Shown piece after piece: positions 1-6,170 of a stretch of DNA of 18,446 nucleotides; position 1 is the stretch's first letter; the number at the start of each line of letters is the position of its first letter. This DNA is from Candidatus Heimdallarchaeota archaeon LC_2 (lineage in GTDB: Archaea; Asgardarchaeota; Heimdallarchaeia; Heimdallarchaeales; Kariarchaeaceae). The translations under genes were made by a program, and so were the position numbers. The DNA is taken from assembly GCA_001940725.1 (NCBI GenBank), contig MDVR01000010.1, positions 9,958 through 28,403 on the forward strand, read 5' to 3'. A model generated the notes under the pieces. That model had not been told where the DNA came from, did not search any database, and saw only the letters and a list, made by a program, of their open reading frames with translations.

Positions 1-186
1 CTCAAAATTAATAATCGCATTATCGAAAAATCTTCTATTATCACCACTCCTACTAGAATTCAATCTTTCAGCAAAAACTAAAAAGTCGGATTTAATTTGT
101 GAGTTAGAAGAAAGTCGATTTCCATTTGTAATTGTAGAAATAATATTTGCATAGAATGCTTCGTCTCTCGCATCAATTTGTTTCAT
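1..186 (-). CDS. Hypothetical protein, 5' part only (runs off the left edge)
   Basis: An uninterrupted reading frame of 62 codons runs leftward from an ATG at 186-184 to the window edge. It begins MKQIDARDEAFYANIISTI. The peptide is hydrophilic and probably helical, with no signal sequence, membrane segment or motif that I recognise. The start is supported by a strong TATA box at 208-216, about 30 bp upstream, which makes the mRNA leaderless, as for several other genes here. It diverges from the surface-protein gene at 768, with repeat copy A between them. No function is assigned. Confidence 0.6.
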   Translation of the reverse strand, partial: MKQIDARDEAFYANIISTITNGNRLSSNSQIKSDFLVFAERLNSSRSGDNRRFFDNAIINFE

Positions 187-194
187 AGACTAAT

Positions 195-220
195 GAGTTT
201 TTGATTCTTATATAAATAAA
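195..220 (-). promoter_or_regulatory. TATA promoter of the leftward partial gene
   Basis: Read on the minus strand the box is TTTATATAA (216-208), 30 bp before the ATG at 186. The 26-nt context is nearly identical to the promoter at 690-715 on the plus strand, differing by one extra A. Confidence 0.6.
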
Positions 221-321
221 CCAACTTTATGATCAATCGGTTCATTATTTAATCCAATGTTTTTATCTGTCAATATTTTTCAGAATCTCTAACATCATTA
301 ATTTTGAGAACCCAATTAAAT

Positions 322-334
322 GCGATCACCTCCT
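322..334 (+). pseudogene. 16S rRNA 3'-terminal tail, copy A
   Basis: Only the anti-Shine-Dalgarno end GCGATCACCTCCT remains, joined directly to the trailer repeat. This is the most 5'-truncated of the 16S-bearing copies. Confidence 0.6.
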
Positions 335-577
335 AAGTTTAGACCCCCGTAGCAATATGGGAGCCATCACTTTCCTTTTAGTTTTACAAATTGCAAAATA
401 TGTAACGAAGTAGATTTACTTGATAACAAGTGTGCAAAAATATTAAAAAATATTAAATGTCCGTAAAGGACAGCCATCCAACATGGTATTCCAGGAAATT
501 TTTATGAAAGTAAAATTATGATATGTAAACTACACACTAGAAATCTATCTTAGTAGTTGATTTTGTTTAATGTTTTT
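335..577 (+). ncRNA. Structured 16S-trailer repeat, copy A
   Basis: This is the same element that follows the 16S tail in copies B, C, D and E and stands alone in copy G. Elements in order: hairpin CCCCCGU/AUGGGAG at 344-362, with one mismatch in this copy; an outer stem AGATTT (412-417) with AAATCT (541-546); a closing stem AGTGTG (429-434) with CACACT (533-538); hairpin TGTCC-GTAAA-GGACA (458-472); hairpin CCAT/ATGG (474-486); then a T-rich end. I do not recognise it as SRP RNA, RNase P RNA or tRNA. It could be the transcribed 3' trailer and terminator of the organism's 16S gene. Confidence 0.55.
559..577 (+). terminator. T-rich terminator of trailer copy A
   Basis: T tracts follow the conserved AGTAGTTGATTTTG. 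A T-rich run occupies the same place in all six trailer copies, as expected for an archaeal oligo-T terminator. Confidence 0.45.
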
Positions 578-689
578 AATTCTAATTTTATTATGATTAC
601 GTTTAAAGTAGAATCAAAGTTTGTTTGGTCCAGTAAATATTATATAACTAATTCAGATTGAACTATTCAATTTTTTTTCATAAACTTCA

Positions 690-715
690 TTTATTTATAT
701 AAGAATCAAAACTCA
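690..715 (+). promoter_or_regulatory. TATA promoter of the PPC-repeat surface protein
   Basis: TTTATATAA lies at 694-702. Transcription should start near 723-725, where an ATG opens an 8-codon mini-ORF ending at TAG 747-749, before the GTG/ATG starts of the main gene at 768/777. Confidence 0.55.
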
Positions 716-767
716 ATATTGAATGATCAATATTAGTAATTCTAATTAGTAATACTGACAATCAAAT

Positions 768-2813
768 GTGAATAAAATGAACAATGAAAATTTAATAACA
801 ACAAGAATGAGTTCCGGACGGCGATATAGGCCATATCAAGTAATTATCCTAATTATATTTGTTGCGTCTATTCAAATGCACATAATTCCAGTAATCGCTG
901 ATGTGTATGAACCGGATGATTCAATTGGGACTGCAACCACTTTACTTAGTGATTCAGTACAAACTCACAGTATTGATCCTGCAGGAGATGTTGATTACTT
1001 CAATTTCACTGTTAGCACAATATCAAAAGTATCTATTCAGACTTCAGGATCAGTTGGGGATACGTATATGATACTATATGATAGTGATGGAATGTTTATC
1101 AATTATAATGATGATTATAGTGGATTGTGGGCTGGTATGGATTTATATTTAGATCCAGGTACCTATATTATCCGAGTAGAAGCATATTATTCAACTGACA
1201 CAATCGATTCATATAACATACTTTTGTTAGTTACTCCACTAACAGTTGATGCCTTTGAACCAGATGATACCATATCAACTGCTACTCCTTTAACCTCAGA
1301 CAACCCTCAAAGGCACAATCTAATCCCATTGGATGATGTAGATTATTATAGTATTACACTTTTGAACCCAGAAGTGATAAATATTTGGACAAGTGGGATA
1401 GGTGATATGTATGCAGATACAGAGATGTGGTTATATGATTCTAATAATGTGGAATTGGATTACAACGATGATTTAGAATATAATAATGAATACTCAGGTA
1501 TAAGCGCCTATCTAAATTCTGGAACCTATTACGTCAAAGTATCTGAATCTTTCTGGGCTTCGTATGGTGAATATGATATACAATACACCATCCTCCCTCA
1601 GCCCGATGCCTATGAACCAGATGGTTCGAGAATAAATGCAACTTCGTTATTGAATGGGGTAGCCCAGTCACATAGTATATCTCCCGCTTATGATGTGGAT
1701 CAGTTCACTTTCTCACTTGATGCATTTGCCAAAGTGACCATATGGACATCAGGTTCAATAGGAGATACTTTTATGATGTTGTCTGATTCAAATGATATGG
1801 TGATTGAAAGTAATGATGATTATGGTGGATTATGGGCGGGTATGGAGCTGTATTTAGATCCAGGAAATTATTTTGTAATCGTAATGGGAATGGGATTTGG
1901 GTTATTTGATTATATTGATAATTATGAAATGCACTTAGACATTACCAATATTTCTTCAGATTCATACGAACCGAATGATTCATTTGATACAGCTACTCTG
2001 CTTCTAAATAATACTATGCAAACCCACAACCATATACCTGTCGATGATATTGATTATTTTCATTTCACAGTAAATAAACTATCAACCGTTTCAATTTGGA
2101 CAGACGGAACTGAGGGAGATAATGTGATGTGGTTGTATGATTCCACAGGAAACTCATTAAAATATAATGATGATTATAATGGATTATGGGCAGGACTTCA
2201 AGTTAAGTTATCACCTGGAGAGTATATTCTGGAGATTTCCCCAACATATTTTATCGATGTAATCGCAGAATACTTCGTACATCTACTAATTATAGAAGAT
2301 AACATGCCTACAAGTTCAACAACTACCACTGATACCAAGAACACTGATACGACAGAATCAATCAGCTCATCCCGTGAATATATCTTGGATGAAGATATTA
2401 CAATTCTAGCTGGGGGAGGTTCACGACGCGAAATACAAACAGATGCAAAAGGAACCCTTGATATAACAATAAAAGTTATCAAAGGGAATGAACTGGATAT
2501 GATTTTTTTTGAGAGCACTACGTATGGTTTCGGTTGGTATGATCCGAATGCCGGTGATGATGTTGCAGATGCTTTATTTTACATTGAAAATATCAATAGT
2601 CAAACCTATTCTGTTAGGGTAGATACTATGGCCACGTATGTTATTCAAATAATTAATAATGAATTCGCAGAGGCTCAAATTCGTCTACAAATTATTTATT
2701 CCCCCGCAGAAACGGATTCTGGTGGTCTACCAATTGGATTATCAACTGTACCAATTGTATTAGCTTTGTTGACTTTCTCTCTACTTTCCATCAGAAATAG
2801 GAAGTATGAGTAG
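768..2813 (+). CDS. Secreted, membrane-anchored surface protein with four PPC-type repeats
   Basis: The 681-residue product looks like a cell-surface protein. A hydrophobic signal spans about 23-44, ending VIA|D. Four tandem beta-sandwich repeats of the bacterial pre-peptidase C-terminal (PPC) type follow at about 47-155, 162-276, 281-392 and 399-509. Each opens with [YF]EPD/NDS, has a central (D)DVDYF-like strand (73-80, 189-196, 308-315, 426-433), and has an (Y/S)NDDYxGLWAG turn, poorly kept in repeat 2. A Ser/Thr-rich linker spans about 515-536, a further beta-rich domain 537-645, and a C-terminal membrane helix 653-676 ends in basic residues. I see no peptidase catalytic domain, so adhesion or scaffolding is more likely than catalysis. 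The start is GTG 768; ATG 777 or 807 are alternatives. The last 150 bp, including the anchor, recur at 13500-13649. Confidence 0.85.
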   Translation: MNKMNNENLITTRMSSGRRYRPYQVIILIIFVASIQMHIIPVIADVYEPDDSIGTATTLLSDSVQTHSIDPAGDVDYFNFTVSTISKVSIQTSGSVGDTYMILYDSDGMFINYNDDYSGLWAGMDLYLDPGTYIIRVEAYYSTDTIDSYNILLLVTPLTVDAFEPDDTISTATPLTSDNPQRHNLIPLDDVDYYSITLLNPEVINIWTSGIGDMYADTEMWLYDSNNVELDYNDDLEYNNEYSGISAYLNSGTYYVKVSESFWASYGEYDIQYTILPQPDAYEPDGSRINATSLLNGVAQSHSISPAYDVDQFTFSLDAFAKVTIWTSGSIGDTFMMLSDSNDMVIESNDDYGGLWAGMELYLDPGNYFVIVMGMGFGLFDYIDNYEMHLDITNISSDSYEPNDSFDTATLLLNNTMQTHNHIPVDDIDYFHFTVNKLSTVSIWTDGTEGDNVMWLYDSTGNSLKYNDDYNGLWAGLQVKLSPGEYILEISPTYFIDVIAEYFVHLLIIEDNMPTSSTTTTDTKNTDTTESISSSREYILDEDITILAGGGSRREIQTDAKGTLDITIKVIKGNELDMIFFESTTYGFGWYDPNAGDDVADALFYIENINSQTYSVRVDTMATYVIQIINNEFAEAQIRLQIIYSPAETDSGGLPIGLSTVPIVLALLTFSLLSIRNRKYE

Positions 2814-2968
2814 CAAAAATATCAATCAATCAACGAAACTTATCTAAGCCAACATTTGTTTAATTTACTAATCCTTTTAGAAGATGTTTCAATTTTCTAA
2901 GTTCAATTTCATTTAGAGCATTTCTTTGAGTGAATGTATTAAAAATATTCAAACTAGATAAATTCATA

Positions 2969-3119
2969 TTGCACACACCGCCCGTCGCTTGAGGCGAGAA
3001 GGGTATTGATGAGGTTGTGATCACTTTCGAGAGGTCATAGACGAGCCTGTGCTTTTTGAGTAGCAGAATTCGTAACAAGGTGTCTTGTGGAAAAGGAAGG
3101 TGCGGGCGGATAATCTCCT
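2969..3119 (+). pseudogene. 16S rRNA 3'-end fragment, copy B
   Basis: It begins with the universal TTGCACACACCGCCCGTCGC block, continues through helix 44 to GTAACAAGGTG, and ends at an altered anti-SD (GGATAATCTCCT). The helix 45 arms no longer pair, so this is a decayed fragment and not a working rRNA. It starts about 155 bp after the surface-protein stop codon. Confidence 0.8.
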
Positions 3120-3373
3120 AAGTTCGATCATCGTTTGGACCCCCGTAGCAATGTGGGGGACCATCACTTTCCTTTTAGTTTAATTTTTTAAACCAGAGGT
3201 TGATTTACTTGAACGAGTGTGCGAATATATTGAAAAATAAGAAATTGTCCGTAAAGGACAGCCATCACAACATGGTACACCAGAAAATTTTTGGAAAAAA
3301 AAATAGTATGTGATACTTACACACTAGAAATCTTGATTGGTAATTGCATTGGTTTCTTATTTCTTATTTTTTC
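3120..3373 (+). ncRNA. Structured 16S-trailer repeat, copy B
   Basis: It has a short insertion before the first hairpin. The first hairpin carries a U-G pair where copies A, C and G have U-A and copy E has C-G. The closing stem is AGTGTG (3216-3221) with CACACT (3320-3325), and the outer stem is GATTT/AAATC. The TGTCC/GGACA hairpin is intact. Confidence 0.55.
3352..3373 (+). terminator. T-rich terminator of trailer copy B
   Basis: A T-rich run ending in TTTTTTC lies at the same distance from the closing stem as in the other copies. Confidence 0.4.
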
Positions 3374-3422
3374 AAATTAATAAATCATACCTTACGCAGT
3401 CTAACAAATAGCCTTACGTACC

Positions 3423-3431
3423 TTAATATAT
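3423..3431 (+). promoter_or_regulatory. TATA box of the toxin-antitoxin operon
   Basis: TTAATATAT lies 28 bp before ATG 3451, so transcription should start close to that ATG. Confidence 0.4.
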
Positions 3432-3450
3432 GAAAATTCTAATGTATTAA

Positions 3451-3723
3451 ATGATAGAGGAGGATAGAACATTGGCATCCGAAAGTGATTCTAAAAAAGT
3501 AGAAATTCCATATTCAGTAGCTAAGACACTCCTTGAATCAAAAATCAAAGAACTGAGGGATCGAGTAAATGAAATCCTTGACATATGGGATCAAAAAGAT
3601 GTCGAAGTATTTCAAAACCTTACTCGTGAAGGTAAAATCCCCGAAGCAGAAATGGACGCAATTAGAATTGGTAATATTATTGAAAGCTTATCAGAGTTTG
3701 AAGAAATCTATTCAAATTTATGA
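3451..3723 (+). CDS. Small acidic protein, likely antitoxin partner of the TumE-like protein
   Basis: The product is 90 residues, charged and predicted helical, with no membrane segment and no recognisable helix-turn-helix. It sits 9 bp upstream of the TumE-like gene, the usual antitoxin-first order, so antitoxin is inferred from position and not from sequence. The start is ambiguous. ATG 3451 would give a leaderless mRNA from the TATA at 3423. A perfect Shine-Dalgarno AGGAGG (3458-3463) lies inside that frame, 8 nt before an in-frame TTG at 3472, which would give an 83-residue protein starting MASESDSKK. I list the longer form, but the TTG start is at least as likely. Confidence 0.7.
   Translation: MIEEDRTLASESDSKKVEIPYSVAKTLLESKIKELRDRVNEILDIWDQKDVEVFQNLTREGKIPEAEMDAIRIGNIIESLSEFEEIYSNL
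3458..3463 (+). promoter_or_regulatory. Shine-Dalgarno AGGAGG favouring a TTG start at 3472
   Basis: AGGAGG is perfectly complementary to the CCTCCT of the 16S tails in this window and is spaced 8 nt from TTG 3472. It is the strongest ribosome-binding site I see here. Confidence 0.5.
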
Positions 3724-3732
3724 GTTGATTAA

Positions 3733-4098
3733 TTGGAGTCTTGCCAAGATAAAATTCAAAGTGCAAGCAAGTTGCTTCATGAGTTGCTGTACAAATCAAT
3801 TCTTGATAGTAATCTAGATTTGATAGATTGCACATTGAAACTCACATTTCGCAATGGTGCTGTTCTATATATTACTTACAATGATCACAGTGAATACAGT
3901 TATCAAATAATGTATACAAAAAATAAACTAGATCGTGAAAGATTTGATAATTATGACAAAAATTGGGATGTTGAAACTACACCCAATCATTTTCATTTGA
4001 GAGGTAGTACCCTTGTGGCTAATAGTGAAATGACTGGTGAATTAGATAATGATATGCCCAAGTTAATAGAATTTGTACAAGCAAAATTGTACTTGTAA
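3733..4098 (+). CDS. TumE/DUF6516-like toxin
   Basis: The 121-residue product resembles the TumE (DUF6516) toxin family. It has the core layout: a beta strand with NGAVLYITY (about 49-57), YSYQIMY (63-69), then the basic/aromatic RERFDNYDKNW (about 76-86), and the terminal TPNHFHLRG block (about 91-99) that corresponds to the family's 'DNxPHH...FPHHKH' region. An acidic C-terminal helix closes the protein. Length is typical of the family. An in-frame stop immediately precedes TTG 3733, so TTG is the only available start. It forms an operon with the small acidic protein upstream. The gene ends 14 bp before 16S copy C. The family name rests on motif memory; the activity is inferred. Confidence 0.65.
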   Translation: MESCQDKIQSASKLLHELLYKSILDSNLDLIDCTLKLTFRNGAVLYITYNDHSEYSYQIMYTKNKLDRERFDNYDKNWDVETTPNHFHLRGSTLVANSEMTGELDNDMPKLIEFVQAKLYL

Positions 4099-4111
4099 TT
4101 TGAATCACAAT

Positions 4112-4196
4112 AATCTCGACAAGTCTGTGCTCTTTGAGTAGCAAGAAGTCGTAACAAGGTGCCCGTACCGGAAGGTGCGGGCGCGGATCACCTCCT
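4112..4196 (+). pseudogene. 16S rRNA 3'-end fragment, copy C, with intact helix 45
   Basis: About 85 nt starting inside helix 44. It includes GTAACAAGGTG, an intact helix 45 (CCCGTACC at 4162-4169 pairs with GGTGCGGG at 4174-4181 around a GGAA loop) and GGATCACCTCCT. This is the only copy whose helix 45 still pairs fully, so it is probably closest to the organism's working 16S. Confidence 0.8.
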
Positions 4197-4428
4197 AAGT
4201 TTGGACCCCCGTAGCAATATGGGGGACCATCACTTTCTTTTTACTTTGTAAACATGAGGAGATTTACTTGATAACGAGTGTGCGAAAATATTAAAAAATA
4301 TTAAATGTCCGTAAAGGACAGCCATCCAACATGGTACTACAGGAACATTGTTTGAAAAAATAATTGATGTATAAACTACACACTAGACATCTATTTAGTA
4401 GTTGATTTTGTTTTATCTTTTTTTTTCT
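4197..4428 (+). ncRNA. Structured 16S-trailer repeat, copy C
   Basis: Reference copy. The first hairpin is CCCCCGU/AUGGGGG, immediately after TTTGGA. The closing stem is AGTGTG (4277-4282) with CACACT (4379-4384). Inner hairpins are TGTCC-GTAAA-GGACA (4306-4320) and CCAT/ATGG (4322-4334). An AATATT/AATATT hairpin precedes them. It is nearly identical to copy G, with about five differences across about 230 nt. Confidence 0.6.
4408..4428 (+). terminator. T-rich terminator of trailer copy C
   Basis: A run of nine T follows shorter T tracts just after the trailer stem. Confidence 0.5.
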
Positions 4429-4639
4429 TGAATTTTATATTGTCTACATTGTCCTAGATTTGTTTGTTACACACAAGAAATTTTGTTAATTGAGTATTCA
4501 ATCCATCATTCTATATTAAAAATCAAATTCCAAAGTTTCTAATGATTTGCTATTCCTAACCTCATTTGGAATATATTTGATTGGATTGTTAGAGAGATAA
4601 AGTGATTGATTCCAGATTCAATATCATATGTTAATTAGA

Positions 4640-4674
4640 CTTTGGAATCCAAAGAGTGGTTAGTATTTATAATA
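4640..4674 (+). promoter_or_regulatory. Inverted-repeat operator plus TATA box, site 1
   Basis: CTTTG-GAATC-CAAAG lies at 4640-4654, then 11 nt, then TTTATAATA at 4666-4674. The first ATG downstream is at 4697, 31 bp from the TATA start. The same three-part arrangement recurs at 8029-8063 and 9986-10020. Confidence 0.6.
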
Positions 4675-4696
4675 AATAAAATTGAGTTACTGATTA

Positions 4697-4753
4697 ATGT
4701 TAGTCTTAGTAAAACACATCAACAATCAAAGGAAAAGGAAGGAAGAAGCATGA
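4697..4753 (+). CDS. Leaderless 18-codon mini-ORF overlapping the zinc-finger gene
   Basis: ATG 4697 sits where transcription from the TATA at 4666 should begin. The frame encodes MLVLVKHINNQRKRKEEA and stops at TGA 4751-4753, overlapping the ATG at 4750 in an ATGA junction. It may be a short leader peptide that couples translation to the next gene. Its length is too small for codon evidence; the support is position and junction geometry. Confidence 0.35.
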   Translation: MLVLVKHINNQRKRKEEA

Positions 4754-5535
4754 CAAAGAATTCCTCAAATTTTTGTGGTATATGCAAGGCAACAATAAAT
4801 AGTTCAACAGATAAACTTGACTGGATTGTATGTGAATATTGTGGTCAGGCCTATCACGGTGATCATATACTAAACTATGATAGGAAAGGCTTCTGTGCCA
4901 TATGTTCAAAATCACTTTTGAAAGGAATTAATATGGAAATCTACAAAATTACAGGAATAGTTAATGGTGAGTTAGAATTTCAATTAAAAAGAAAGATCGA
5001 CAACCGATTGACAGAGAATACTCGGTCAGGGTGGACTAATTATTTTGGTTTGGTAATCATCTTTCACGTATTAGCAATTGGATGGTTAATAATTTGGGGG
5101 ATACTTTTAATTCCGTTTTACGGTGTTGGGTTCATTTTATTGGCAATTGTACCATTTAAAATTTGGTTGACTAAGTCTCTTTCATCATACAACAGAAGCG
5201 CTCGAAAACTTGAAATTTTTCTCATTATCATGAGTATAATGATATTTAACCTGCATAGTTTGATCTATACAATGCCCCTTCTTACGGAATTCCTTATCGT
5301 ATATTTAGAACCCATGGTGCTAATTAGTATAATGTCTGATTATACAATATTTCGAATTCCCTTTGGAATCCAATTTCAAAATAATCTATCCATTTCACTT
5401 ATTATACCAATATTTCAATTATACGTACTTCTTTTTCATAAAGAATCAGTTAAGAAGTTTCAAAGTTATAATTCAATTAATAAAAGAGTAAAACCAGCAC
5501 ATACCGATCGTCCTTTGGGGCGAGAAGGGTATTGA
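4750..5535 (+). CDS. Membrane protein with N-terminal RING/PHD-like zinc finger
   Basis: From ATG 4750 the product is 261 residues. An N-terminal cross-brace-like finger has ligands C9-x2-C12, C28-x2-C31, H36-x2-H39 and C49-x2-C52, with CEYCGQAYHGDH in the middle. The order C4-H2-C2 matches the spacing of PHD/RING-type fingers, with His in place of the sixth Cys. Residues about 97-235 hold roughly four to five hydrophobic segments. Asgard archaea are known to carry RING-type ubiquitin ligases, so a membrane E3-like role is possible but unproven; a structural zinc finger is equally possible. An in-frame TTG at 4642 lies upstream of the TATA box, so I prefer ATG 4750. The last 12 codons and the stop come from a decayed 16S fragment (see copy C'). 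Confidence 0.75.
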   Translation: MTKNSSNFCGICKATINSSTDKLDWIVCEYCGQAYHGDHILNYDRKGFCAICSKSLLKGINMEIYKITGIVNGELEFQLKRKIDNRLTENTRSGWTNYFGLVIIFHVLAIGWLIIWGILLIPFYGVGFILLAIVPFKIWLTKSLSSYNRSARKLEIFLIIMSIMIFNLHSLIYTMPLLTEFLIVYLEPMVLISIMSDYTIFRIPFGIQFQNNLSISLIIPIFQLYVLLFHKESVKKFQSYNSINKRVKPAHTDRPLGREGY

Positions 5536-5610
5536 TGTGGTCATGGTCATCTTCGGAAGGCACAAACGAGTCTGTGCTTTTTGAGTAGCAATAAGTCCTA
5601 ACAAGGTGCT
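5497..5610 (+). pseudogene. Decayed 16S rRNA 3'-end fragment, copy C'
   Basis: GCACATACCGATCGTC resembles the universal GCACACACCGCCCGTC block. It is followed by recognisable helix 44 sequence (GAGAAGGGTATTGATG, GAGTCTGTGCTTTTTGAGTAG) and ACAAGGTG. It stops before helix 45 and has no anti-SD tail or trailer. It overlaps the 3' end of the zinc-finger gene. Confidence 0.75.
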
Positions 5611-5719
5611 ATATATTGATTGCTCAATAAGGCTACAATTTACAATATTGAATATTGTAATTTTCATAAGTCGGATGATGTATAAAATAAAGTATAAAAT
5701 TATGCATTTTCGTAAAAAA

Positions 5720-5728
5720 TTTATATAA
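5720..5728 (+). promoter_or_regulatory. Possible TATA box of the propeller protein
   Basis: TTTATATAA is a good box but lies 70 bp before ATG 5790. A second T/A-rich candidate is at 5750-5758. A 5-codon frame (ATG 5773 to TAA 5790) ends in a TAATG overlap with ATG 5790. Confidence 0.3.
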
Positions 5729-5789
5729 TTAATGAGTATAACACTAGTATTTTATTATTTCTTGATTTTTTTATGGCCAAACGAATGTA

Positions 5790-6170
5790 ATGCAAATTAT
5801 CAAGTTTAAATACAAATGGCCAAAACTGAGCCTTGATATGACTAAAAGCATTTTTTATGGAATGAACCGAAAATTTGTGCGAAGATTAATCACGATTGGG
5901 TTAATTTCTATGATATTTCTACAATTAAATAGCCAATTAGGAATCCAAGTCATTGCTCAAAATGAAAACATCGAACATGTAGTGACTATTGATGCAAATC
6001 AATTTGATGATGATGAATTTGATAGTGTCCATAAATTTAATGAAACCGTAGTAATGTCACTTGATCGAACCGATCAACAAGTAAATTTTTATGATTTTAA
6101 TGATCCAGATAATCCTTCCAAGATATCAAATGTCACCGTTAATGGGTTAACCATTATCAACAAAATGTGA
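5790..6170 (+). CDS. Secreted propeller protein, N-terminal part (frameshifted)
   Basis: The 126 residues contain a signal-type hydrophobic stretch at about 32-54, followed by the first beta-propeller strands, including MSLDRTDQQVNFYDFNDPDNPSKISNV in spaced LVIVD-like form (strand, turn with D-N-P, strand). The frame stops at TGA 6168-6170, and the reading continues without loss of pattern in the frame that opens at 6167. The signal and first strands here, and the propeller, Thr-rich stalk and anchor in the next frame, make one protein of about 510 residues. Possible starts are ATG 5790, 5838 and 5862. The last (MNRKFVRRLITIG) has the most typical signal-peptide n-region. Confidence 0.65.
   Translation: MQIIKFKYKWPKLSLDMTKSIFYGMNRKFVRRLITIGLISMIFLQLNSQLGIQVIAQNENIEHVVTIDANQFDDDEFDSVHKFNETVVMSLDRTDQQVNFYDFNDPDNPSKISNVTVNGLTIINKM

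Noticed and set aside
335..577. Trailer as tRNA, 5S, SRP or RNase P RNA
   Set aside because: No T-loop TTC motif, no SRP GNAR/helix 8 pattern and no RNase P core motif were seen.
2198..2518. Leftward 106-aa frame inside the surface-protein gene
   Set aside because: Shadow of a well-supported gene with repeated domains on the plus strand.
2860..3078. Leftward frames with a shared LLKKHRLV...LSKVIT...IPFSPQ peptide at 2860-3078, 5473-5667, 7508-7831 and 12178-12366
   Set aside because: They are antisense readings of the 16S fragments. The shared peptide reflects rRNA sequence, not a protein family.
4642..4749. N-terminal extension of the zinc-finger gene from TTG 4642
   Set aside because: It begins upstream of the TATA box at 4666, so it would not be on the transcript. 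ATG 4750 is preferred.
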